NCBI GenBank assembly: GCA_033239005.1
Contig: BSQZ01000009.1
Span: forward strand, 7,930,752 to 7,994,751
Length of the DNA: 64,000 bases
Reading direction: 5' to 3'
DNA from: Lamellibrachia satsuma
Taxonomy: Eukaryota; Annelida; Polychaeta; Sabellida; Siboglinidae
A model generated the notes under the pieces. The model was not told where the DNA came from. It searched no databases and saw nothing but the letters and a program-made list of their open reading frames with translations. This document shows positions 33,395 through 46,100 of the stretch, in pieces. The translations under genes were made by a program, and so were the position numbers. Position 1 is the stretch's first letter, and every line of letters starts with the position of its first letter.

Positions 33395-33726
33395 TAGAGA
33401 CGGAGCAGGCACTCTGTGTAGAATTTTATTTATACAATTCTAAACCAGTGTCATGAATTGAGTGAACAACTTAAACTGTGTAATGTTGGTTGTAATGTGA
33501 ATGGACATTTGATTAATCACATAATGTATGCTGATGACTAAATATTGATATCACCATCTTCAGCTGGACTGTGTCAATTATTGTATGAATGTGAGAAATT
33601 TGGAACAAGTTGTGATGTTAAATATGATGCAAAAAAGAGTGCTATCATGATATTCAGCTAAAAAAATCTTGAAAGGGTGTACTATTCTTGACTCAAAGTT
33701 GAATGGGATTATTCTTAATGTGGTGA

Positions 33727-33792
<66 letters not shown>

Positions 33793-34285
33793 TGGGCATT
33801 ATATCACCGAGGATCTTTCTGATGGTGCAGATATCCACAAACGCAGAACTTTATTTGTGCAACGCAATATTATCTTACGTAAATTTTACATGTGTTCCAT
33901 AGATGTGAAGCTTACACTGTTCCATATATATTGTTCACCAATGTATTCTGTTCAGTTATGGTGGAATTACATGAAGTCTACTATAAATAGATTACACATT
34001 GCATATCATATATTTTTTTATTATTTATTTTATATAAATATGAAAGCACCTGTTTTTATGTTGTCAATCTGTAATTAGAAACTTAGTAAAGATTTATGTG
34101 TAAATTCGTAAACATTGGTACAAGCTATTATATGTGTGACAGAAACAACTGTATATTTGTTTACTGCAGCTCATTACTTTGTATTATTTTAATGTATGCT
34201 TTAATTTTGGGCAATAACATATGAATGTATATAATTATATGTGCTCTGTTGAGTCCAGAATAAACATATTGAATTTAATTGAGCT
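33395..34285 (+). mobile_element. Decayed non-LTR retrotransposon with a TA microsatellite in its RT
   Basis: Plus-strand translation gives VGCNVNGHLINHIMYADD (catalytic YADD box, 33,483-33,539), then a stop, ILISPSSAGLCQLLYECEKF, NVVNTY, and after the microsatellite LG(H)YIT..ADIHKRRTLFVQ, IILRKFYMCSIDVKLTLF and CSPMYSVQLWWNYMKSTINR. This is the order of a Jockey/CR1-type reverse transcriptase and thumb. Several stops and frameshifts are present. The 3' end is a non-coding tail to about 34,285 with an AATAAACATA signal. Confidence 0.88.
33728..33791. repeat. (TA)n microsatellite inside the LINE
   Basis: About 30 TA dinucleotides replace the codons between NTY and LGH, where the family has a short TYKYLGH motif (coding TACAAATATCTTGG-type sequence). 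Confidence 0.95.
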
Positions 34286-34609
34286 CACTAACTCTACAAA
34301 AAAAGACACTGAAATAAACCCGAGCATATTATAGTCTTCACAATATGAAGGATTTGCTTTAATGTGAAGAAAAAGAAATGTATATTTCTGCTAAGCACAC
34401 CAAATATCGGTGTAAATACACCTGTTTGCCGAAGGATGGGTGGCATCGAATGACCTCTTCCGACCTTTGTTGCTCCGGCATCCTGAAACAGCTCTGTCAG
34501 CTCCCTCTGAAACTCAACATTGTTCAACTTAAAATTACAAAAATAAGCACCTTCCTCATTTCAAATTCTTTTGGTCATCTCATTTTGTGAGAAATAAAAC
34601 CTATCTAGT

Positions 34610-34740
34610 ATCTACTAACACATGGAAGCTCGTTTGTGCAAATGTGTTATTTAGTTTAGATGAAATCATTGGACAAACTAGTAATTATTTTTGACCGGAT
34701 ACGGTCAAAATTCGGCAAAAAGTGATCCGGGTACCTCACA
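34610..34740 (+). repeat. Dispersed repeat, family D, copy 2
   Basis: GTTTGTGCAAATGTGTTATT, TAGTTTAGATGAAATCATTG, GGACAAACTAGTAATT and CAAAATTCGGCAAAAAGTGA are shared with 62,745-62,850 (same orientation) and, in reverse, 25,290-25,445. Confidence 0.7.
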
Positions 34741-35224
34741 TAACGTTTCTCTCCCTGTCCTCTTTCTTTCTCATAAAACAGGCAACCATATTTTGCACTA
34801 GTTCCTGACATGTTTCACGTCAGTTCTGAAGGGCACTCATGTATCAATTAAACTGGTATACACAGTCACAAGTGTACCGAACAATTAAAATATTGCAATG
34901 AATATAACGTGACTGTTGTACAATACACAGAGTGAAAAATAAAGTGTAGCGTCAGTGCCGTTGTGTAAACTTCATGGTAAAAAAATTACAATTGCAATGC
35001 CAATGGCAATGGTACACATTCTGCGTAGTGGCTAGTGGCAGTGCCAGTGCCAGTGCCGTGGCAGTGAAAATAATCAACTGACAGAAGAATCGTGGCTTAC
35101 AGTTTGTAATAGACTAGACTCTAGGAGACTCGAGTCTAGAATCACTAGTTGAAAATAGACGGACATTTTCAATGAAAGTTGCACAAAACAAACTATTTTT
35201 TTTCGCATCACGCAAACACCAAAT

Positions 35225-35410
35225 TTACTTTTACCTAACCGTCATTCGCATGATGTCGCTGCGATCGCACACGGGAGCCACCATTGCGACTGGGCGATAG
35301 CTGCACATCGTCGTGATGGCGATGCGGGAATTCTGAAAGACGGAGAAGTCTTTGTTGTCCTCTCCAAAGATTTACCAGAAACTTCCTGTGCCTTATGCAC
35401 TGGTGTAAGT
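35225..35410 (+). other. CpG-richer block with open frame; possible 5' exon
   Basis: CpG dinucleotides are denser here than in flanking DNA. A plus-strand frame (DVAAIAHGSHHCDWAIAAH to ETSCALCTG) stays open into a GGT/GTAAGT donor. A minus frame is open too. This could be a 5' non-coding exon or promoter for GTF2H1, about 1.8 kb downstream. No homology was recognised. Confidence 0.25.
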
Positions 35411-36152
35411 TAACAATCAACCATGCTGTGCAAATGTGGCTGCTTTGAAGTGCGTAACTACGCGTGTTTATCAGTACTGCCAGTAGACAGTTTAGTCTTT
35501 AGAAGTTTAGACTAGTTGTCAGTGCTTTTGAGTTTTGTGACTGGGACGTTGATGTTGTTGCTGGTGACCGTCGCCGTGTCGGTGTACCGCAGTGAACACC
35601 TAGCGCTAGTCCTATGTTAACATATGTAAAAATCCACACATTGACAACATATAGTTCTACTTGTTTCCAACACTAGGCAATGTTCTGTTAACTGACTAGT
35701 CCGTATGTTGTGGTTACTACAATTGTATTTTTAATTATGTATGGTGTTTCGAAGTCTAATTCAACTAGCCAGCCTTTTTCAGAACATTGTCGCCCAAGGC
35801 CAGACCAACCTTTTATATGTTGGCATTGAGGGTGGTCACTGCTAGGGTGCATGTCGTCCTCAATGGTTCTTATATGTTCCCAATAAAATGAGACGGGACA
35901 GACAGTAACGTGATCATCCGAGTCACGAGAGATGATAAACATATTCAACCGTTTAATCCATAAATAAGATATAATTGTGTGCTACACCCTGTGTAATCAA
36001 GATTTCCAAAAATTTTAGTCATAATTAAAATTAACAAACATTATAAATTCTTGTCTGTTGAGATTCCATCTGGTTGACCCTTGGTCCTTTTTTACATGCT
36101 TAGTTATTGCACATTTAATTTGCTGGCTGTGGATAATCACATCATGTGACAG

Positions 36153-36205
36153 CTATATATATATATTATATATATGTATATATATATATATATAATATAT
36201 ATATA
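36153..36205. repeat. AT palindromic microsatellite
   Basis: TATATATATATATTATATATATG followed by the near-inverse forms a self-complementary AT tract immediately before a LINE fragment. Confidence 0.85.
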
Positions 36206-36835
36206 CATACAAAATCAATGCACTACACAATCGATGGACATGACCTCCAGCAGGTGGAGTAAACATACAACAAACTGATAGTCGCCATACATAACAGAGC
36301 TAGGCAGACGTACAACACAAAACCATTTCTACAAACAAACACTGAGAGCCTAGCCGAGGTAGATGAAAGCACAATGCTCTACTACCCTAGCCCGCTCCAT
36401 TATGGAGTACAGCTCACCCGTGTGGGATCCTCACACACGGAACAAGTCCACTCCACAGAAGATCAACAAGGTTTGTACTCAAAAATTTTCGCCATGGCAA
36501 CTGTAACAACCATGTTGTAGATCCTCGGCAGGAAGTCACTAGCACAGGCTAACGTTTACATGCTTTATATAGTGACACATACCTGGGCTATTGGCCATTC
36601 CCAAAGAGCAATACCTTCTGAAAACCATATCCATCATCCAAGTGCAGGAGACAAAGTTCTTTATACCGTTCTGCAGAACGAACATCTTGAAATTGTAATT
36701 TTTTTTCAGACACAGCTGTGGAATAACTTATTTCTAATCCATTTCATCTTGATCAGCCCAGACAGCAGATGTTTTTAAGAACAGCATCCATGGCCACAAG
36801 CTGCCATAAGTGCTTCACAGACATGTTCATAGCAA
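36206..36835 (+). mobile_element. LINE 3' fragment (CR1/Jockey group), frameshifted
   Basis: Fragments in order on the plus strand are YTIDGHDLQQVE, LARSIMEYSSPVWDPHTRNK (about 36,388-36,445), a STPQKINKV segment, ATVTTML..ILGRKSLAQA and the LWNNL-type end. These match the C-terminal part of reverse transcriptases with the RSxxEYxSxVWDPxT motif. At least three frames are needed, so it is inactive. Confidence 0.85.
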
Positions 36836-37193
36836 CTGTAAATAGCGACATTTCAACCAGCACGTTTTGCACACAGCACTGTTTGTTCAGGGGAGTTGGC
36901 ACCACATCCACTACACGATTACACATGAAATATCTTTGTGTTGGATAATTGCACAGAACAACTAAGAAGAAGAAGAAAAAGTTATGTACAACCAGTTTAT
37001 TCATCAGGTGTCTACCTAGATATGTAGGTTATACTGTGCCACTCTTTATTCTTACAGCAATATCAGCATAGCAAATTAACACAAGTGTTTTGCGCCTGTA
37101 ACCTGTAGCGAGATCACAGACCTAGTGGTCGTTGCTTACTCCGCAATAGGGCCGTTTTTTTTCTCCAGCTGACCAGACGACCGTGCCTGGAAT
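36836..37193. promoter_or_regulatory. Upstream region of GTF2H1
   Basis: No TATA box at a suitable distance. TTTTTTTTCTCCAG ends at 37,167, 26 bp before the ATG, and looks like a splice acceptor, so the start codon may lie in the second exon with a 5' UTR intron upstream. Confidence 0.3.
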
Positions 37194-40100
37194 ATGTCGA
37201 GGTCATCAGAAGAGGTGCTGCTGATCGTCAAACATGTGCGCAACAAGAAATGTGAAGGAGTGCTGTACATGATGGGGGAACGCTTGGCGTGGATGCAGCA
37301 GAACAAAAATTCATTCACCATCAGTTATAGCTATGCAGATATCAAATGTAAGTACAATAGTACCTGCCTTCAACAGACACTTCTGTATTCAAGCAAAAGT
37401 GTCCCTACATGACAGATGTCCCCTCATCGGAGGAACAGGCATGCTGGAGTGGAGGGCTGAAATAAGGCGCGTTAGGTGTTTCCATGTTTGCCACCAGGGT
37501 GCTACTAACCAACAGCGATCGCCGTCCGCCTCTCCCAAGTCTTATACGGCAATATGCAGTTTACAACCGTCTCCCGCTGCGCGCACTCCTTGTTGCACTG
37601 TTGGTAGTTAAAGTGAAACAAAAGTAATTGTTTTGGGGCTATGCACCTAAATGAGATAATAAAAAACTAACCATGTGCAACTAAAATCAAGACTATCACG
37701 CCACTGGTTTACTCAGAATGTGTTCTAAACATTGGAGATTCTGGTCATTTCTCCAACTGACTGAGGGCTGACATGTTAACCAGTGAGACCGATAATCGTG
37801 CAGTTCTATGAAAATCGGGTAACATAGACCACTGTGATGTATTAATGGAGGCCAGCTTACAAAGAACCAACGCAAAGTCTCAAACAAATTGTTATTTTGC
37901 CAGAAAGAGGACTAGTTTAATAAGCAAAGGCCAAAATGTGTTACATAAGTTGAGTTTTGACGCAAACAGCATAGCCATATTGTATACAAACAGCATAGCC
38001 ATATCGTATACAGATATATTTTCATTTTGCGAGCAAATTTTGCTAGACTTTGACACTCGTGACATAGAGTTAGCCAACAGTATGGCGCGGCCCACGAAGT
38101 TAAGGTGATGTGTGTTCAACAAGGTTTTCCTAGTAAACCACTGGCATGATATTTTTAATTGTAGTTGCAAATGGTTATGTCTTAGTAAGTTTTGTAAACC
38201 AAACCCATGACATTTCTTTCCCTTTAAGCAGTTGTTACTACTTTGTGATTGTACCAATATGTCTACAGCACATTTCAGAATTATAGCTTGTAAACTTATT
38301 AAATTAGAGGCACTTGAAAACAGGTCAAAATTATTTTGGATACTTACTATTGTTCACATCATATGGCATTACAGACACAATTTGCATGTAAATATGTAGT
38401 TTTGTTTTGCAGAAGCCACTTAGTCATTTTGTTAACATCTAAGTAAATTCTGAGACATCAACTTTAAAATTTTCCTGAAAATTTGACGCAGAATGACCCG
38501 CATACTTCAATATATGTGGAACATGTTTGGACTGTGCCATATATCCAATGTTCGTAGCGTCCATGGGTATGAAAAGACCAGAACGGATTTCAAAGTTGTT
38601 CCTTTTAACTTAAGAGATGGTTCCTTTAACTGGTCCATATAGCAAGAGGCCAGCATAAATAATCGGACATGGCCTATGATTGTGTCTGATTATCTGTGCT
38701 ACTTCGCCACCGTATCAGGGGATGCAATTCACAAATGCGCCATCTGTATGTTAATATGCTTGCTTTGAGGGAAGTCTGGCAGTATCTCCTCCCAAACGCC
38801 AAGGTCCACTCGTCTCTTTCTATCTTTCTTTGACTATTGACCTCTGATGAACAGATTGGTGATGTGTTTAACAAACTATAAAGGAATAGTTAATTAAAGT
38901 TATTTACTTACGTGTTCGCTGTCCACACGATATGCTTTTCTACCTGTCGGAGAAAAATGGAAACGGTGGGTGAATTGAGTGATGAACCAGTCTGCAGAGG
39001 GCGGCACTGTGGCTTCTTTACTGGAAAATATTTGTCATGTGTCGATTGAGTTGACCTTTGTTTGTTGCTTCGTGGACAGGTGTAAGCTAGTTTCATATAA
39101 ATGTAGCATCGTCCTGCTAACAGTTTGATACTACCATTTATACCCGTTGGCAGCATGACCTCACATTGACCTCTGTTTCACCATACTCTGCAGCCCAGAA
39201 GATCTCCCCAGACAGCAAGGAGAAGGTGCAGCTACAGGTTGTGCTGCAAGATGGGGGTGCTAACACGTTCCACTTCTGCAACCCCAAGGGGCGTGAGGCG
39301 CAGTATGCTGACAGGGAGACTATCAAGGAACTCCTTCAGCAGCTTCTGCCGAAGTTCCGCCGCAAAGTGAGCAGCGAACTTGAACAGAAAAACAGGTGCG
39401 CACAGTAGAATCAACAGTTTAGTTAATTAAGGTGACAAGGGTTTCAGGGCAAAAACGAGATAAATCAGGTTTTTTTTTTATCACTTTCTTAAGTATCCAT
39501 CATCAAAGCGAATTGTTGCAAGGGCTGAAATCTTTAATGTAGATTTCAATTCTGAAATTTGTCCATTCAGAAATGTAGCCCGAATTGGGTTTATCTCATT
39601 TTGCCCCGATTATTTATAAATAAAAAAATGGCAATGTGTTGTATTTACGGTTTTTGCCATTCTTTGAATGTTTATTTTGGTGATAAGAATAATGATTAAT
39701 TTGTGTGAAATCCCATGTACAAAACTTCCTACTTACTGTTAAGGCGTCGCTTGGGTCTAAACGCATTTTATTTTCTTATTTCATTATCGCTGAACCTACA
39801 GAGCTGAAACTTGCATAGATTGCAAGTCCAGGTAAGAGTAATGCTGTGAATTTTTTTCAGAAAGTTTCATACATATTTTCCCACGGTATGCAGCCATCTT
39901 GGATTGAATGTTGCGTGTGACTTATATCAGTAACCATTGGATTTAGAGGACTCAAATTTGGTGTGTAGTTACTCCACATACCCCCAATGAAAACAGTCAG
40001 TTGACATTCCAAGTTTTCAAAAAACTTTTGTTTTCATGATTTTTTTACATCTGAATGTATTTTTTCATCATGAAATTTTACATTGATGGTTCATTATATA

Positions 40101-43100
40101 AAATATAAATAATGTTTTCTAAAAAGTTACTACATAGTTTTCAAGAGCATACTATCAAGAAACACTGTAGAAAGTTTCAAGTAATTCTGTCAAACAATAG
40201 CAGAGATAAGTGACACGGGAGGCAGTAGGTGTGAAGGAAAACATGTTTTTGAGAAAATCGTGTTCAAAGTTTATGTACATTGGCACATACATTTCAACAT
40301 CTGACAAGCAACCTAGATGATTGAAACTTTGCATACATATTACTGAATGTATAATCTATCAAAAGGCACAGTTAAGAGTCATTGGCATTCCCGAGTACCC
40401 GACACCCATGTCCATCGTTGCCGACACAGCTGATCTCACCACGACAAATGGGACATTCGTTGCCTGAGTCCCATCGATACAGTCTGATGACAGAGTTGCA
40501 TTGATGACCTTGTCGCAACTGGTGCAGAAAGTCTCGAGGCCACACGCCATGCCGAGGGTGTGGTGCGGTCGACAGCTGGGGTGGAGAGTGTATGCTTCCT
40601 ACACAACGTGCATAGCAGGTTCGCAACAAGTGATGGCAACATGGCACAGCGTACAAGTTCTGTTGAAAGATCTCCATCAGCATCTGTCTCATCCTCAACC
40701 AGGAATCGCGGGACACCTATCTCCTCCAGAAGATCTGCATAAGCAAACTTCCGTTCAGTGGCAAACAGTCTCCGAGACGGATCAGCTGGTACTGTTGATG
40801 ACCGCCTAAATGCCTGGAAAAAATACACAATATAAATGTATTTCATGAACAAAAAGTATCCAAGACATGTTCAACAAGCCACCCCCCCTTACTACGTATG
40901 CAGGGGTATGGCATTGAATGCAATTTATTTTATTGGAATTGCTATATTATACACACACACGCGCGCGCGTGTGTATATAGGCTATGTATACGATAATTAC
41001 CAGGGCAAATTGTAGTAATATAATAAACCATAGGCATAGTTACAACTCTGCTTCTGATGTGCCTGGATGGCCCCTGGGCCTGAATGTCAACACAACCACG
41101 AACATCAACAGCATGAACTAGATCAGCGTCAAATCGTTTATACAGTAATAGTTATGCCACAAAGGCTAACGATGTGTGGATAAAACACGAGTGAACATAT
41201 GAAATATCAGAATTAAACTTACACTGCGTGCCATTCTCGCTGGCACCATGGACGGTGATGGTCGAAGAAGACGAAGTTGTCGCCGCAGGTTCATTGGCGA
41301 ATTCAACCCTCGATGCCTTCACATCGTGCATTAACTGCAACGATGCAAACTTTCGCTGCCTCCTAGTACCGTAACTGCCCACTCACTTTCGACCAAACGG
41401 CATAATGTCGTTTTACAAAGCGATATAAATGAACGAAACTCATGGGATAAAAAAGTCGATCGAATCGAACGTAGCTGGTATTTCAAGCTGACGTCAGAGG
41501 ATGGAAATTAGTATTACAACCAATTAGAGCGCTTGATTTGAGGGAATCCGACATCACGTGGTGATGTCCGGCGAATCGTCATGGCATTCCCCATTCCTTT
41601 GTCACTGAGATGGTTCAGAGGCGGTCATTTATAGTCGGAATTACTCGGATATCTCCGGGCATATTTTAAAACTGTTTGTACCATCATACAGAGCGAAAAT
41701 GGGGCTTTCCCGTGATATGCGCCATGTTGGAATGGCAGCGTTTTTCGGCATGCAATGGCTCGCAGAAAATCATCTAATGTCCGATTAGTCTCGGTTCATT
41801 TGACATAAACAAAGACTTAGCAATGATAGGCATCATACAAAAGACACGTTTTATGACAGAAACGTGTTTATTTCGACAGTGCAACTTACATGAATGGCAA
41901 GTTGAATAATATTTATACACGGAAATAGCAACAACTCGAAATTCATTTTATTGTCAAAAATCTGTCAAATCCGACCCGAGTCTCCCGTTAATTCAATTGA
42001 CGGTGTTGTTGAGAATTGATTAGTTATTTGTTTTGGGATATTTCAGAAGTGTGCCTTCAGTGAGTTTCTGAATGCACAATAATTTCTTAATTTCCCTGTG
42101 TAGGATTCAGGAAGCACATGACTTGTCTTGCTGTTTTCAGGATCTTACAGCAAGACCCGGAGTTGTTCCAACTGTACAAAGACCTGGTGGTGAGCGGAGT
42201 GATCACTGCAGAGGAATTCTGGGCCAGCAGAAATGAAGGGGTGTGTCTTCACAGTGTTTGTCATGAAAGGCTGCTCAGTAACCTGTGGTTATTCGGTTTA
42301 TAATAATATAGCGCTGATATGCAGCTTCACTGCAACTATAGACATAGACAGCAGCGATGACTATTTTTAGTGACATGGACCTGTTAATTATATTGTTAGT
42401 TAATAATGTATTTAATTATTTGTTACTTTTGAAGTGATTTTTAACTACTCTTAATAGTACTTGTTTAATGACATTTTATTCATTTACATACAAACTGGCA
42501 TAGGCGAAACACACGTGATTCACTTCACATCTGCACCATGAAAATGCACTTAGTAATAATAATGCGACTTGACTGGGTGCTCATGGCTCTATTATCAGAG
42601 CAACTTTTGGCAACAGCTAATTCAGCACCCATGGGGTTTTTGTAGATCAAGACCATTTGTTTTGTGAGTTCATGACAGGTTTTCCATTTCCCTGTGTGGG
42701 AATGTTTTCTTCCTGTGGTACAGACAACAGGTGGAAGGGATCAACAGCGTTTTAGTTTCTCTTCCAGACAACATAGACAATGTGGGGTGAACGAAATTGC
42801 CCAAGTTTTGAGACGGCAATAGGTGGACTTAATCCTCGGTCCCGTAGTTTGACAGTCCTGTGCTTTAACCACTGAGCTACTCATAGAATACTGATGCCTG
42901 TTGTGCAGAGTTTATATGAATCAAGGTCTGTTTGATCTAATAACAAATGCTAACAATAGGTTTTTGAGAATAAATTGCTTCATTGTACCTGTGTGGAATC
43001 TTTTGCTAGACCTTACTCAAGTGTACCAAGATTGATCCAGAAAGTTTATTTGTATGTGTTCCTTACATTTCATGACATTTTGTCCAAATATGATTAACAC

Positions 43101-46100
43101 AGATCCGTTCACCACATCCTGTCTGTTCAACTGCAACGTGAGAAATTGTTTTCACAATTCAGAAATCGTGTTCGCAATTCAGAGAGGTTATGTGGACGTA
43201 CATTGTTTTATTACTTTTGGGATGCTGCACGTGTTATATAGTAAAAACTTCTCACTACAGAAACAAAGCACTGCCTGTGGCCCAGGAACAAAGCAAGAAG
43301 TGGGTGTGTCAGCTGCATTTCTGGTGAGTGCATCTGGCTAATTCTTGACTTGCTACTTGCCAACAAAACATGTAATATCTTTTAAAAATATCTATCATTG
43401 ATGTAATAGTTGGAATTGATTATTATATTCTAATATGAATATGAATACTTTTATTTCCGGTAAAAAACATGCAAATATACATTACAAAATAAATTAGTCT
43501 TAAAATATAAACAAGTTATAAAAATACATCAGTTAAAATATCCATGTATCTAAATTAATATGTAAAAAAATATAAATATGTTTTAAAAAATGTGTTAAAA
43601 TGTGTAATAATAAATAATTAAATATATAAGTGGGATCTAAAACCACCCGGTTTCAAAAACCATAAATAGTTTTAGGGCATCAAAGTAATCAATTACAATT
43701 GCTAACAAACACTACTAGCATTGTCCCATCGGTGATGTCTCATCTAGTGATGCCAGGCTAACCTTTATTGCACTATTCTTGGTGATATGGCTCCTGTCAC
43801 TTTGGCATATGTGGCCTAAATAACTAGCTAATTTGAGCATTTGTATTTCAGGCTGACATTAAGCCACAAGCAGATGGCTGCAATGGATTGAGGTACAACC
43901 TCACGGCTGATATCATTGAATCCATATTCCGCACCTACCCAGCTGGTTTGTGGTTCCATATTCCATGTACAGAACGTTAGAAGTGTGCTGTGTGCTAAAT
44001 TGGATCTAAAACTTATAAAGCCTTAAAAAATATTTTATTTTTTTAAGAAATGTCTTGACCAAACAATAGCTTAGCTTCTTTAATCAAATGATACAGTTCG
44101 ATCACCAAGTAAATACAAGGCTCCTAGAGGGTGTTAGAATGAAATTTCTTTGTTATTTTGTATTGAATTTGTCATGGATAAAGGTGATAAATGTTTTGGT
44201 CTTAAAAGGTCATAGAAGGTCTTTGGTTTGATCTGCCTAAAGTTACACACTCCATGGTATCGAAAGTTAGAAATGACAGTACAGTATAAAAAAGCAATTT
44301 AGTTGGTTTGGAATATAATAAAATGTGCTTGTGATGCAGATTATATGAACATATAATGTTGGCTGTTAGAATGTGCAGTGCTTGGTGTTCAACTGTAATA
44401 AGTTCAACAAACTCTGTGTGTAATTTCAGAAGTTCATTTCAGATTAATAATTTCGAGACTTATTGACTCGAGTCACTAGGGCTGACTCGAGTTGGACTCG
44501 ACTTGTACATTGTGACATGACTTGGACTTGGAGGTCATTGACTTGAGACTTGACTTGACTTGTACATTGTGACACGACTTGGACTTGGCGGTCATTGACT
44601 TGAGACCTGACTTGTACATTGTGACATGACTTGGACTTGGAGAGCATTGACTTGAGACTTGACTTGACTTGCCAGTTTTTGACTTACCAACATTTCTTGT
44701 AGCTTGAAACGTGCAAAACAAGATCATGTTGTTGTGACAAGCCGCTCCGAATGCAATAATTATTAAGTACTTATTATGATTGGTTATTGTTGTACTGGTG
44801 CAGAGTCAGTCCAAATATGCTGCTCAAAATTACCACAGACAAACCGCAACAACCATGGCGATTGGTAAACCCTGATGACTTGGGACTTGACTTGGTATTC
44901 AGAGAGATGATCCAAGACTTGACTTGGACTTAGAGGTCATCGACTTGAGACTTGACAAGCCTGATGATTTCTTGTCATGAGAAATCTCTGCAGACATCTT
45001 ACCTAAACACAGCACCACAATAAAACGTGTAGCATGATGTTTAATCAAGTAATGTCAAACCATGTCATGTTGGCCACTGCAGTGAAAAGGAAACATGCGG
45101 AGTACGTGCCAGATCGACTCAGCGAACAGGAGTTCTGGACGAGTTTCTTCCAGTCCCACTATTTCCACCGTGACCGCATCAATGTCAACAGCAAGGACCT
45201 GTTTGCAGAGTGTGCCATTTTGGACGAACATGGTAATCATTTCCTTCTATTTGTGAAAATGTTCATCAGGTTGGTGGAGAATAGGACCTCTTAGGAAAGC
45301 ACTCATTGTAATTCAAGCAATTTCATTTTGATTTGTTAGTGGCTTTAGTATTGTTCATATAAGATTAAAATCAATCATAATTTTAGTGGCTTTAGTATGT
45401 TCATATAAGATTAAAATCAATCATAATTTTAGTGGCTTTAGTATTGTTCATATAAGATTAAAATCAATCATAATTTTAATGCCAAACTTAGCCCTTTTGT
45501 AAGTAGATTTTTTTCCATTTGCATGCCAGTGGGGTTTTTTTTTTTAAAAATTAAATGAGATGCATTTTATTGAATGCATTTTTATTTATATATATACATG
45601 TCATACATATGAAATTGGCACAAAATGCTTTAGTAACCATATCCACAACGCTATCATTGGTTAGCTTGCTACGTTTACTGCTCTCGCTGAGCCTGACAGC
45701 CTTTCATTGCCACTGACACCCACCAACGCTAAGCATTGGCTGGCCTGTCATAATGTAATCACTGCCAGGCTGAGCTATCTATACCCATACCTGACGATTC
45801 AATGTAAATTCATCTGTTGTATTCAAAACTTGCACTACGGTGTTGTTTGTGTACTTTTCAACCAGAGAATGACCATTTTGATAGCAATGACCTGGATCTA
45901 TGAGTGAAGATGTTCATCAGACTGGATGGTTCAAATGAGTAAAAATATTACTCATTTGACCTGGATCTATTTTTGTCTTCTAAACATCGGCGCAGTTCAG
46001 ATGCCAAACACCTTCCATGTGACGTATCTCGTAAATATTCAAAACTACATCTTACTAAAGTAAGAACACCCCTCATTGGTCAAATTACAACTAGCCAGTA

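Noticed and set aside
42825..42882. Intact tRNA gene on the minus strand
   Set aside because: The A box is good, but the B box lost its GTTCGA core and the acceptor stem does not close.
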